NCBI RefSeq assembly: GCF_004124235.1
Contig: NZ_CP032487.1
Location: forward strand, 1,798,001-1,862,000
DNA: 64,000 bases
Reading direction: 5' to 3'
Origin: Yersinia hibernica
GTDB lineage: Bacteria > Pseudomonadota > Gammaproteobacteria > Enterobacterales > Enterobacteriaceae
In this document: one piece after another, positions 32,076-41,468 of the stretch
How the letters are laid out: every line of letters begins with the position of its first letter
Position numbering within the stretch: position 1 is the stretch's first letter
The notes under the pieces: model-generated
What the model was told of the DNA's origin: nothing
Database searches by the model: none
What the model saw: only the letters and a program-made list of their open reading frames with translations
Program-made: the position numbers and the translations under genes

Positions 32076-34502
32076 TTAATGAGTATCAGTGGGCTTGACC
32101 AAAGCGAGTATCGCGGCTAAATGTTGCCGTTGCTGTTCAGTGATTTCAGTGCTGGCCGAATAGCCCTCATTGTGAATAATCATTTGCCCTAAACCCACTA
32201 GCCAGTCATAAATATAAAATGCGGTATTATTCGTCGGTGTGAGGGCCAGTTTAGTCAGGCGCTGAGATGCCCCCAAAGGAGAGGTTGATGTGGGCGGTTG
32301 AGCAAAAATTTTATAGCCGCGATTAATTCGGCTGTCTGGCCGCTGGGCTTCAGTGATTTGCAAGAATCCCAACCAGGCAGTGAAATCTCCCAATACGGTC
32401 AGGGCGCGCGACACTTGGCGCTCAGCTTTAATATCACGATGCAAACCCACTTGCTCATTATCGGCCAATATTGTGACCAATTGCCCGGTGATATCCAATC
32501 TGATGCTGGCGGTGATTAACTCAGCCACCAGTAACTCAAGAGTGGGTTTGGTGATGCCCAATAGCGCAATGAGTGGGCTGTTATCCGGTAGCTGCCGCAG
32601 GTGATTAACCCAGTAACGTTGCACATTGGCGGCATACTGCGCCTCATAATCGCCGCCGGTGGCGATTGCCTGCGCGCCTGGCCGCGCTGGAGATAAAGGT
32701 TGGTCGCTAAATAAGTCGATATCAACCCCAATACTGAATGACTCATTATTATTTATCGCCGTGGCAGCGGTTATCTCCACCGCCCGATTTGGCTGCTGCA
32801 AATAGAGGGCGCGCAACTCATCACGCGACGGTAATAAGCGCTCTAACAGCTCGCCATGCAGGCCGGTGCGGGTTTGTAATGCTTTGAGTAGCGTTTCGGC
32901 GATGCGCTGTTTTTGCTGTAATTCATGACTGCCAGGCTGAGCCCAGCCCGCCAGCACATTGTCAGTCAGATCACGTTGTAGCTCACTCAGTTGTTCAGCT
33001 ATCCGTTCCGCCTTAATATCACGGCGAATTTCTTGGCTCAGATAAGTCACCATGCGCTCAATACCCCGCGCATCTAGTGCCAGCAAGCTGCCCCAGCTAT
33101 CACCGGGGTGGCCGACATAGCGCTGTACCGCTTCGTCATGGTTTTTCGCGCCAGCTGAAGTTATCCGCTGGTCAAAAGGTGTCAACGCCCAGATAAGCCC
33201 CGGATTGCGCCGTGAGCGCACCGGGGTATTTTCGCCCTGAGACTGTTTAACCCAATAATGGAGGGCTTTGCCCACGGTTTTGACATCGGCACGGCTGCTG
33301 GCGGCATTGCACACCAACAACAAGTTTATTTGTTGCTGCTCGGTATAGCGCTCAAGTAAATAGGCATTCTTGGCCAGTGATAATGACGAGGCCAATGCAT
33401 ATGGCGCAGGCTCAAGGGGCGTCGGGCTTGTGAACACGTCGCTAAAATTGGGAAAGTCCAATAAATCAGTGGCTGCAAAGGCATTTTCTGCCGCAGATTT
33501 GGGCAGGGGGATCTGTAACTCAACCGACAGGAGAGTTAACTCCGCCAGTGACACTGTCACGGGGGCGCCGACCTGGCTGTCTTTCAGCGGCAGCACTTGT
33601 ATCTGGCTATCCGCCGCGGTGTTGAGATAGTTAAGTGCGGTAACATTCATGATGCCATTAGCCGGCAGCAACATATCATCAACTAACAAGCTAAGCGGGG
33701 CCAGCAATCGCGATGCGCCAGTTAAGTGCTGCAAAGTATAGGCAAAATGGCGATAAGCATCCGTCAGTGGCGCCGACTCTGCCCACAAAAGTGAGAATAA
33801 AATAGCACGGTCATCAATGGTTAAATAAGGGGCCAATTCCACCGCGATAGGCCAGAAATGCGCCGCCAAATACTTTTGGCGCACGGCGTCATGGCGCACT
33901 AAATAATCCCAAAGACTGATGACATCATCACTGGTGACTCCGGCCATGGCCAGCGGCTGCTTGCGCATCACCAATTGTTGTAGATGCTCGGCAATATGCT
34001 GCTCATCCAGTGAATGCTGACGGATGTCTGGCGGATTATCCTGTAGATAGGCACCCGCCACGATTTTAGCCATATCCACTTCATTGAGCAGCGCCAGCTG
34101 TACCGGATGGCTGGCGTGATTTATCGCCGTTTGATGACTAAAACGGACCACCAACCCACAGGATTGATAGCCAGGTTTGATCTGCTGCCAGAAATTGAGG
34201 GTTTTTCCCGCCAGCGTGGTGGTCAATTGCCCATATTCATCAGCAATCAAGGCCGCAATCAGATGCTGTTTTCCGCCTGAGGATTGCCCGATAAAACCGA
34301 TACCCATCGGGGCTAACGCCATCTCAGACAAATAGCGCGCTTGGTGACGATGACGGCGCAGCTTGACCAGCAATGGGTCGGCTTCGGTATCCAGACGGAC
34401 GGCATGCTGGCGGGTATGGTTAATCCAATCAATCGCTTGATCAATACCTTGAGTCACTTGTTGCAGCTGGTCATTAAGCTGGCGGTGAGTTAATGATGTC
34501 AT
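32076..34502 (-). CDS. srfC: SrfC-like putative virulence factor with degenerate P-loop
   Basis: An 808-residue protein of the SrfC family, the last gene of srfABC. A helical N-terminus precedes GIGFIGQSSGGKQHLIAAL (residues 68-86), a Walker A-like loop in which the usual Ser/Thr after GK is Gln (Q79). The rest is largely helical. In Salmonella srfABC are SsrB-regulated genes of unclear biochemical role. The start ATG overlaps the srfB stop by four bases (ATGA), showing tight coupling. No signal peptide or membrane helix was seen, so it is cytoplasmic unless exported by another system. Confidence 0.85.
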   Translation of the reverse strand: MTSLTHRQLNDQLQQVTQGIDQAIDWINHTRQHAVRLDTEADPLLVKLRRHRHQARYLSEMALAPMGIGFIGQSSGGKQHLIAALIADEYGQLTTTLAGKTLNFWQQIKPGYQSCGLVVRFSHQTAINHASHPVQLALLNEVDMAKIVAGAYLQDNPPDIRQHSLDEQHIAEHLQQLVMRKQPLAMAGVTSDDVISLWDYLVRHDAVRQKYLAAHFWPIAVELAPYLTIDDRAILFSLLWAESAPLTDAYRHFAYTLQHLTGASRLLAPLSLLVDDMLLPANGIMNVTALNYLNTAADSQIQVLPLKDSQVGAPVTVSLAELTLLSVELQIPLPKSAAENAFAATDLLDFPNFSDVFTSPTPLEPAPYALASSLSLAKNAYLLERYTEQQQINLLLVCNAASSRADVKTVGKALHYWVKQSQGENTPVRSRRNPGLIWALTPFDQRITSAGAKNHDEAVQRYVGHPGDSWGSLLALDARGIERMVTYLSQEIRRDIKAERIAEQLSELQRDLTDNVLAGWAQPGSHELQQKQRIAETLLKALQTRTGLHGELLERLLPSRDELRALYLQQPNRAVEITAATAINNNESFSIGVDIDLFSDQPLSPARPGAQAIATGGDYEAQYAANVQRYWVNHLRQLPDNSPLIALLGITKPTLELLVAELITASIRLDITGQLVTILADNEQVGLHRDIKAERQVSRALTVLGDFTAWLGFLQITEAQRPDSRINRGYKIFAQPPTSTSPLGASQRLTKLALTPTNNTAFYIYDWLVGLGQMIIHNEGYSASTEITEQQRQHLAAILALVKPTDTH

Positions 34503-37500
34503 TTTTTAAATACACTCCCACTATCAATCCAATAATGGGTTGATGCTGAACCATTGCTGGCTAATGTGTTTAGTTTGAGACGCAAATGATGCAATGGCAC
34601 ACGGCTGCCATCTTGCAGCACGGCATCCGCTATCTCAAAACGTGCCGGGCGACTGTGTTTATCCATGACGGTTTTATCATTAGCCAGCTTAACCGTACTG
34701 GCCAGTTTCAATCTGACATGCAACGCACTGTCACCGGCGACTTTTCGTGCCAGTTCTTGATCCACAATCGACAAAGTATAAAGGGGAGATGCTGGCCAGC
34801 GGTCATTATCAAGCTGGCGGAATCCTAAGCATAATGTTCCTCTTACCTGAAAACGCGTATCGGCTGGCAGGGTGAAATCAGCGCCGTCCAGATCAATATC
34901 ACGGTAATAAACATGGTCATCAGTCAGGGTCTCGCGGCTGTCTAACATCCCGAGATAGCGTATGGTCGAATAGGGCTGAAAATCACCGGCTTTAAAGTAA
35001 AAACCGGCTAGGCGTAAATCCAGTGACAATAAACACAGCATCGCCCCTACTGCGGCCGTCGATTTAGGATTATCAATTCGCCCTTGTTGATTAAAAGGAT
35101 ACCAATCGCTGGTATGGTATCCATCCAAAGAGATAATACGGTTATTGGGCAGCGGTTGCAGATGGCGGAATAATGCTTGAATCCCCGGGAAGCGCGAAGG
35201 GCGGCCGGTTAATAACAGCACATCACAGTGATAAAGTGACACCACTTCGGACAGCGAGCGCAGGTTTTGCGTAATACTCATGCGGTGAGATAAAAACTCG
35301 CCGTGTAATTGACTTAATTTCAACACCAATGGCACGTGCAAAATATCAAATTCACCCGCCTCGGCGGGCAATTCGCGTTGGATTTCACTGTTGATATATT
35401 CCAATACTTTTGCCGTGGGGCGCTGGGATAATAACTCAGCGAAACTGGCGTCTATTTCTGCGCTAATATCCAGTGGGTCAAAACGTTCATAGGCGGCAAG
35501 AATGGCGTGTCCTATGGGCATAAATATCTGTAGCGTGGTTTGCTGGCGCAGTGCTGATTGACCATCCATTCGGCCATCATTGCCGAACAATTTATCCATC
35601 AGAATATCAGTATTGGCCACCGCCGCTTTTTTAAGCCAGGCCTGCAACGCGGGTAAAATATAAAGCTGGATAACATCGAGCAATATATCATCGCCTGCGA
35701 CTTTAAACCCTTCGCGAAATAGCAGGCGAGGGCTGATTTTGACATTATTCCCCATGCCATCATCCAGCCAATATTGCGTGATAGCCAAATCTGTTGTGCC
35801 GCCGCCAATATCAATTGAAGCAATACGCAAGGTTTTCCCGGCAGTTTCTCCGGCATCGAGTTGTTTGTCCGGCCGCGCCATACTGGCAAAAAAAGCGGCA
35901 GTTCGGCCACCAAAGTTAACTTGCGTTTCGTTATACAGATAAACCATCTGACCACAGGTGGCCTCGTCCCACTCCATTTGGACGCTAGGGACGGGCACCT
36001 GGCTTTTAGCGCGGTCGGCTTCAGAGACAAAGTTATCATCAGTCGGATGCCAACCCATTGATTTCCAGACCAGAGCAATAGCTTCATTCATCCGCTGGCG
36101 GAAAATATCGCGCTCGGGTTTTGGCATTGCGGACGGCAAAGTCAGAATAATGGCCCGTAATTGCCGTGGGGCGTTGGCATGGGTCATTTTCAAGCGCTGG
36201 GCCGCACTGTTAATCTGCATCAGCGCCTGGGCTAACAGCTCAGAGAGCATAAATGTCATTAATGAACTGCGGCTATAATGCGGCGAAAATACCGGCAATC
36301 GCTCATCCACCGGCAGGCTATACAGCGGCTGGCCTTCATCATTGACCAGATTTGTCAGCGGCGATGCCGTGGCGAGCGGCTCCGGTGTCGCTGGGTTTGC
36401 GCTGCCATTAAAGCGCCAACCAGGGGGATACATTTCTTCATCCCACAGATAACGACGTGGGCTGGAGATACCGGTCGCCCCCTCGCTCCCCAAGCGGTGT
36501 AACGCCATGCGGCTGGCTTCACGGCCAACGCGGATAATTGATGGCCAGATAAAGGCATCATCACGGCCGCTTTCAACGGAAAAGTTCTGCTTGCCGAATT
36601 TCGCGGCGGCGAACTCAACCCGGCTATCAAATAATTCGTTATAGAGATAGTGAGGCTCGCTCAAATCGCGAATTTGCAATTCATAGGTTTGTTTAAGACC
36701 ATGACTTTCATCGCTGCTGTCTTCCACCAAAATACCGCAGGTATGTGAGTTCCCGACATCCAGAATAAGGTCAACATTCACTGCTGGCTCTTGCAATGTA
36801 CTGGTCTTGATTTTGATTTCAGGTACACCCACTTGGCTGCCCAGTAATTCCAGCACATTAAGATAGTGGGCTTGATATTCAAATTCGCGCAGTGAAGCAC
36901 TAATATGGCGCGCGGTGCGCTCTTCCTGCTCGCCAGCTTGCTGAATAAAGACTTCCCGCAGCCAACCATCCACCCAAGTCAAATCAAGAAACTCAGCTAA
37001 TTCTTCATTGTGGTAGGCCAAGGCGAAACTTAATCCGCTTTTGATGTCATTTTCATTCGGGGCCAAATATTCGTTGGCATGACCCTCAGCATAAACTTGA
37101 GTGTCAAAGGCCAACGTGACTCGCAAAGTATTGCCATCTTGGTCTGGGTTATCCAACACTAAAATTTGCACTCTGGCCCAATTATCTGGCCCATTGACGA
37201 AGGAGCGCGGTGGATTAAAACGCAGAAAAGGCAAGGGCAGCCAAATCTTATTCAGCAGCTTCAGGGATTGCGCCAAGGGAAAACTAAATTCCGGTTTAAC
37301 AATCTCTGGGGCCGCTCCGGGCACCAAGAGCGAATATTTACCATTATGTTGCTGGTAATTGAGGCGCAATAGCGGGCCATTGGCACTTTTGCGCACAAAT
37401 TTATTCGCCAGCTCGGCATCTAATTGCGGTGTTAATGCAAAGTCCAGAAACTGAATGCCACTATTCTGAATCAGGGTGATGCTCTGTTTATAATCAGTGA

Positions 37501-37513
37501 TCGTTGCCAGCAT
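34499..37513 (-). CDS. srfB: SrfB-like protein with actin/Hsp70-type ATPase fold
   Basis: A 1,004-residue SrfB-family protein. Residues 251-263 (LDVGNSHTCGILV) form a phosphate-1 loop and 564-578 (IASIDIGGGTTDLAI) a phosphate-2 loop of the actin/Hsp70/FtsA superfamily. LLLTGRPSRFPGIQALF near residue 780 fits the adenosine motif. It is therefore predicted to bind and hydrolyse ATP. The N-terminal 240 residues are a separate unknown domain. Start: GTG 37531 would overlap srfA by 14 bases; ATG 37513, four bases after the srfA stop, begins with the family-like MLATITDYKQS and is preferred. Confidence 0.88.
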   Translation of the reverse strand: MLATITDYKQSITLIQNSGIQFLDFALTPQLDAELANKFVRKSANGPLLRLNYQQHNGKYSLLVPGAAPEIVKPEFSFPLAQSLKLLNKIWLPLPFLRFNPPRSFVNGPDNWARVQILVLDNPDQDGNTLRVTLAFDTQVYAEGHANEYLAPNENDIKSGLSFALAYHNEELAEFLDLTWVDGWLREVFIQQAGEQEERTARHISASLREFEYQAHYLNVLELLGSQVGVPEIKIKTSTLQEPAVNVDLILDVGNSHTCGILVEDSSDESHGLKQTYELQIRDLSEPHYLYNELFDSRVEFAAAKFGKQNFSVESGRDDAFIWPSIIRVGREASRMALHRLGSEGATGISSPRRYLWDEEMYPPGWRFNGSANPATPEPLATASPLTNLVNDEGQPLYSLPVDERLPVFSPHYSRSSLMTFMLSELLAQALMQINSAAQRLKMTHANAPRQLRAIILTLPSAMPKPERDIFRQRMNEAIALVWKSMGWHPTDDNFVSEADRAKSQVPVPSVQMEWDEATCGQMVYLYNETQVNFGGRTAAFFASMARPDKQLDAGETAGKTLRIASIDIGGGTTDLAITQYWLDDGMGNNVKISPRLLFREGFKVAGDDILLDVIQLYILPALQAWLKKAAVANTDILMDKLFGNDGRMDGQSALRQQTTLQIFMPIGHAILAAYERFDPLDISAEIDASFAELLSQRPTAKVLEYINSEIQRELPAEAGEFDILHVPLVLKLSQLHGEFLSHRMSITQNLRSLSEVVSLYHCDVLLLTGRPSRFPGIQALFRHLQPLPNNRIISLDGYHTSDWYPFNQQGRIDNPKSTAAVGAMLCLLSLDLRLAGFYFKAGDFQPYSTIRYLGMLDSRETLTDDHVYYRDIDLDGADFTLPADTRFQVRGTLCLGFRQLDNDRWPASPLYTLSIVDQELARKVAGDSALHVRLKLASTVKLANDKTVMDKHSRPARFEIADAVLQDGSRVPLHHLRLKLNTLASNGSASTHYWIDSGSVFKK

Positions 37514-37517
37514 AATA

Positions 37518-38840
37518 TTATTTACTCTCACGCTTCATCGTCATGGGAAGTGTTGTATTGGCATCGTAGCGGCCTTTGCAATCAGCAATACCGCTAACGC
37601 CTTGCTTACAGACGATCTCTGGCATTTGATATTTTGAACCATCACTGCACTGTGCTCGATAGCGGCTGTTAATCACCAAATTGCCCGATTTCATTAGCCC
37701 GGCGGTAATATTGGCCTGGCAGGTAACATTGTCACCATGGGTAATTTTGACCGTGCCTTTACCCTGTTTAATCTGATATTTCAGGCTCGGGGCTCTCCCG
37801 GTTTGGGCGGCTTTAATATCCGGGCTGACGCGCCAATGGCCATTAAGGAATGTGGTTGACCCCACTTTTACCGCATCGGGCGGCAGTATTAGCGCACTTT
37901 TCAGCTGTGTTGCGCTGAGCTCGACAACCGGTTCGGCGACGGCCGGGGTGGGTGGTGTGACGGTGGCGTTATCCAATGGCAGTTGCGGCGCAATGGTGGG
38001 CGGTATAATTTTGCGGGCCGGGCGGCTCAGCACTGGCGCGGTTTCTGGCCCCGCTGGGGCAGGCTCGGCCTTATTCTCAGCCGCCGGTTTCGGCTCGGGA
38101 GCCGCCAGCGCGGTTTCTGGCATGCCCCCACTGAACTGCACGATTAAGGCGATGATCAAGGCCAGCGCCGGCAATATCCAGCTTAATCGCCACCATCGGG
38201 CTCTGGGCTTTTCTGTGCTGAGTGGCGCGGCTGAGGTTATCACCGTCGTGACGGGTATTGCAGGGGCAATGTCGGCTTGTGGTGCCGGTTCCACCGCGGC
38301 GGTGACGGGGGCTAGCGCTGGCGCACTCAGGGGGGTGAAAGTCGGCTCAATAGCTTCAGCGGTTTGTCGTAAACAATCAAGTGGGTCACTGCGCGTTTTT
38401 TGATCCTGACTGACAAAGCCCCAGAAGGTCAGTACCGGCTTGCCAGCCACGAGGTAGACATGATTCTGGTCGGGAAACTGCATGGCTTTAGCCAGCAACA
38501 CCCCTAATAACCGCTGGGCGGCGTTATCTGATTCTTGCGCGCGCTGACATAATTCATTGGCACTGGACAGGCAGGCAGACAGTTGCTTTATGGCGGATTT
38601 TCGCTCTGTGGTGCTGGCCGCCAGCCATGAGGTCACTTTCCCCGCAATCGGGGTATACCAGTCAATGCGGTCTCCTTGCTCATTGAGCTGAGGAATGGCC
38701 AGACAATCCGCGATATGTTGCTGTTGCTTCAGGCGCAATGCCTCTCTAATCTGCAGTGCGCAAGCATAAACCGGTTGCCCGTTCTCGCCCAACGCCAGAA
38801 TATCGTCCAAACTACCACTGCGTAAAAATGATTTCGCCAC
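37518..38840 (-). CDS. srfA: SrfA-family membrane protein
   Basis: A 440-residue protein, first gene of srfABC. A cytoplasmic N-terminal domain (MAKSFLRSGSLDDILALGEN to about residue 165) is followed by an Ala/Pro-rich linker, one transmembrane helix (about 219-236, LSWILPALALIIALIVQF), another Pro/Ala-rich linker and a periplasmic C-terminal domain with four cysteines. It starts with GTG; AAGG lies twelve bases upstream, a loose spacing. SrfA may anchor the SrfB/SrfC pair at the membrane; this is inference from topology and operon order. Confidence 0.83.
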   Translation of the reverse strand: MAKSFLRSGSLDDILALGENGQPVYACALQIREALRLKQQQHIADCLAIPQLNEQGDRIDWYTPIAGKVTSWLAASTTERKSAIKQLSACLSSANELCQRAQESDNAAQRLLGVLLAKAMQFPDQNHVYLVAGKPVLTFWGFVSQDQKTRSDPLDCLRQTAEAIEPTFTPLSAPALAPVTAAVEPAPQADIAPAIPVTTVITSAAPLSTEKPRARWWRLSWILPALALIIALIVQFSGGMPETALAAPEPKPAAENKAEPAPAGPETAPVLSRPARKIIPPTIAPQLPLDNATVTPPTPAVAEPVVELSATQLKSALILPPDAVKVGSTTFLNGHWRVSPDIKAAQTGRAPSLKYQIKQGKGTVKITHGDNVTCQANITAGLMKSGNLVINSRYRAQCSDGSKYQMPEIVCKQGVSGIADCKGRYDANTTLPMTMKRESK

Positions 38841-38995
38841 GCAAAAGAGACCTTTTCAAAGCAGAAAATAAAGTGTTATCTGCGACAGTGACTATTTTAA
38901 TGTTAATAAGAGTGAATCAAACGCGGGAATAAGTGCCAAAATGGTACGTTGTTTATTTGCTATTCACCGCCTTACACGTATTGAAAGGAGATACC

Positions 38996-40456
38996 TTGAA
39001 TCAATCACAAGCGACCCCCCATCTCTCGGCCGTTGCGGCGATAGAAAAACTGGAAGCATTATACGAGGCGGCGCTCACGGCCTTGCGTGATGCTATCAGT
39101 GCTTATATTCGGGACGGTGCGTTGCCGGATGTGGGTGACCGGGCGAAAGGCTTATTCTCGTATCCACAGCTCAGTGTCAGTTGGGATGGCCGTTTTCGTG
39201 ACCATCAGCGCACGCGTGCTTACGGGCGTTTCGCACGCACCGGCCAATACAGCACCACCATTACCCGGCCCGCATTATTTAGCGAATATCTTACCGAGCA
39301 ACTGACCTTGCTTGAAACGGAGTATGGTGCGGTGTTCGAAGTGACACCGTCACAGCAAGAAATGCCGTATCCCTTTGTTATTGATGGCTCCGACCTGATT
39401 CTTGACCGCTCGATGACCGCCGGGCTGGCCCAGCATTTCCCGACCACTGATCTGGCCAAAATCGGCGATGACATCACTGACGGCATTGATATTGCCGGTG
39501 CTGATTTCCCGCTCTCGCATTTTGATGCATTGCGCACGGATTTTTCACTGGCCCGGCTTAAACACTATACCGGCACGCCAGCTGAACATATTCAGCCCTA
39601 TATTTTGTTTACCAATTACAGCCGCTATGTTGATGAGTTTGTCAGTTGGGCCTGCGAGCAAATCCTTGACCCTGCCAGCCCTTACACCGCCTTATCTTGC
39701 GCCGGTGGCAGCTATATAACCGCGGACAATGCGGATCCAGAGAAGACCACATCGGATCTGGCGTGGAAAAAACACCAAATGCCGGCTTACCATCTCATCG
39801 CCGAGAGCGGGCACGGTATTACGCTGGTGAATATTGGGGTTGGCCCATCCAATGCCAAAACTATTTGTGACCATCTGGCGGTGCTGCGGCCGCACGCGTG
39901 GTTGATGATAGGGCATTGTGGCGGTTTGCGTGAAAGTCAGGCGATTGGCGATTATGTATTGGCGCATGCTTATTTACGCGATGACCATGTGTTGGATGCG
40001 GTGCTGCCGCCGGATATCCCGATCCCGAGCATTGCTGAGGTCCAGCGCGCGTTATATGACGCCACCAAAGCCGTGAGTGGCATGCCGGGCGTGGAAGTTA
40101 AACAGCGGTTGCGTACCGGAACCGTGGTCACGTCCGACGATCGTAACTGGGAATTGCGTTTTTCTGCCTCCGCCCGGCGTTTTAGCCTCAGTCGCGCGGT
40201 GGCCGTTGATATGGAAAGCGCCACTATTGCGGCACAGGGTTATCGATTCAGAGTGCCTTACGGCACATTACTGTGTGTTTCAGATAAACCATTGCATGGC
40301 GAAATAAAACTGCCGGGGCAAGCCAACCATTTCTATGAAGGCGCAATTTCCGAACATTTACAGATTGGTATTCGGGCGATAGATTTACTGCGTGCGGAAG
40401 GTGACCAACTGCATTCACGTAAATTACGCACCTTTAACGAGCCGCCGTTCCGTTAA
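38996..40456 (+). CDS. amn: AMP nucleosidase
   Basis: A 486-residue cytoplasmic enzyme that splits AMP into adenine and ribose 5-phosphate. The N-terminal regulatory domain includes RPALFSEYLTEQLTLL and PYPFVIDGSDLILDRSM. The catalytic nucleoside phosphorylase-like domain carries GVGPSNAKTICDHLAVLRP, IGHCGGLRESQAIGDYVLAH and AVDMESATIAAQGYRF. Near-identity to E. coli Amn runs to the last residues, RTFNEPPFR. Start: TTG 38996 stands five bases after AAAGGAGA, and the protein then aligns with the E. coli N-terminus. The upstream in-frame TTG-type extension to 38933 is rejected. It is divergent from srfABC. Confidence 0.96.
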   Translation: MNQSQATPHLSAVAAIEKLEALYEAALTALRDAISAYIRDGALPDVGDRAKGLFSYPQLSVSWDGRFRDHQRTRAYGRFARTGQYSTTITRPALFSEYLTEQLTLLETEYGAVFEVTPSQQEMPYPFVIDGSDLILDRSMTAGLAQHFPTTDLAKIGDDITDGIDIAGADFPLSHFDALRTDFSLARLKHYTGTPAEHIQPYILFTNYSRYVDEFVSWACEQILDPASPYTALSCAGGSYITADNADPEKTTSDLAWKKHQMPAYHLIAESGHGITLVNIGVGPSNAKTICDHLAVLRPHAWLMIGHCGGLRESQAIGDYVLAHAYLRDDHVLDAVLPPDIPIPSIAEVQRALYDATKAVSGMPGVEVKQRLRTGTVVTSDDRNWELRFSASARRFSLSRAVAVDMESATIAAQGYRFRVPYGTLLCVSDKPLHGEIKLPGQANHFYEGAISEHLQIGIRAIDLLRAEGDQLHSRKLRTFNEPPFR

Positions 40457-40468
40457 TATTCTCCGCCA

Positions 40469-41356
40469 TCACTGGCAAAGTATCGGGCGATATTTTGTCA
40501 GTGATTCACGGCTCACCGTCTGAATAAAATTATCCCGCACTAAATCCTCAATGGCACTATTCCAGGCGATGCCCACTTGCCAATTGAGGTGATGCCCGCT
40601 GAGTGGAAGAATATGCATGCCAGATGGTGCGATATGCACCACACTCTGGGGTAATAGCGCCACGCCGATGCCGGCAATCACCAGCGCCAATATGGTTTGG
40701 ATATCCTCGACTTCTTGTGTCTGCGCGGCATACAGTTGATTTTGCTGTAAAAAAAGGTCGATTTGCGCATTTAATCCACTCCCGCGTTCAGTATATAAAC
40801 GCAGTAATGGCAAATGTTTTAACCACTCATCAACAGAAAATGCATTATCTGACGGGGTCACTAATACCAAGCGGTCTTCAAATAAAGGGGAATATGCCAA
40901 TGGCGCTTTTGCGGGCCGGCGAACAAAGCCTATTTGCAATTCACCGGTGGTTAATAATGCATATTGTTGGGTGGAGGGAATATCTTCTAATGTGATGGCA
41001 ATCGCCGGGAATTGTTGCCTAAATTGCGCGATACAGTGGGGGGCCAGATAAAAAGTCGACAAGCCAAATCCTATCGCGATAAACCCCTCCGCGCCACGGG
41101 ACACTCGGGCCGCGCGTTGCAAAAAACCGTCAGATTGACTGACGGTTTTCTCCGCCTCGGCCAGTAATTGTTGCCCACTGGGGGTCAGCACGGCACCATG
41201 GCGGCCGCGGCTGAATAAGTGAATATTAAGCATTGATTCCAATAAGTTAATTTGCTTGGTCAGGGCGGGTTGTGTCACACAAAGGGCCTGTGCGGCAGCA
41301 CCATAGTGGCCTTTGTGTGCCAGCATCACAAAGGCTTTCAGCAACTTAATATTCAT
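40469..41356 (-). CDS. LysR-family regulator of the neighbouring nitrilase gene
   Basis: A 295-residue regulator. The winged helix-turn-helix lies at residues 4-62 (HYGAAAQALCVTQPALTKQI). The effector domain has the usual segments (GFIAIGFGLSTFYLAPH and ALVIAGIGVALLPQSV). ATG 41356 after GGGAA is preferred to the longer ORF from 41455, which adds a non-homologous N-terminus. It is divergent from the carbon-nitrogen hydrolase gene with 112 bases between starts, the standard layout for control of that gene. It converges on amn, 12 bases away. Confidence 0.85.
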   Translation of the reverse strand: MNIKLLKAFVMLAHKGHYGAAAQALCVTQPALTKQINLLESMLNIHLFSRGRHGAVLTPSGQQLLAEAEKTVSQSDGFLQRAARVSRGAEGFIAIGFGLSTFYLAPHCIAQFRQQFPAIAITLEDIPSTQQYALLTTGELQIGFVRRPAKAPLAYSPLFEDRLVLVTPSDNAFSVDEWLKHLPLLRLYTERGSGLNAQIDLFLQQNQLYAAQTQEVEDIQTILALVIAGIGVALLPQSVVHIAPSGMHILPLSGHHLNWQVGIAWNSAIEDLVRDNFIQTVSRESLTKYRPILCQ

Positions 41357-41468
41357 ATTTTCATTCCCATTGGTAATCAATAAAGGAAAATAATTCATTA
41401 TAAAGTTATCAATACGGCTGCTGTAATAGCAATAGTAAAAATCAACAGTGGGCATCCGGGAGAAGAGT

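Noticed and set aside
31935..32120. 61-residue ORF before srfC
   Set aside because: It runs through the palindrome and into srfC antisense; no family or ribosome site fits.
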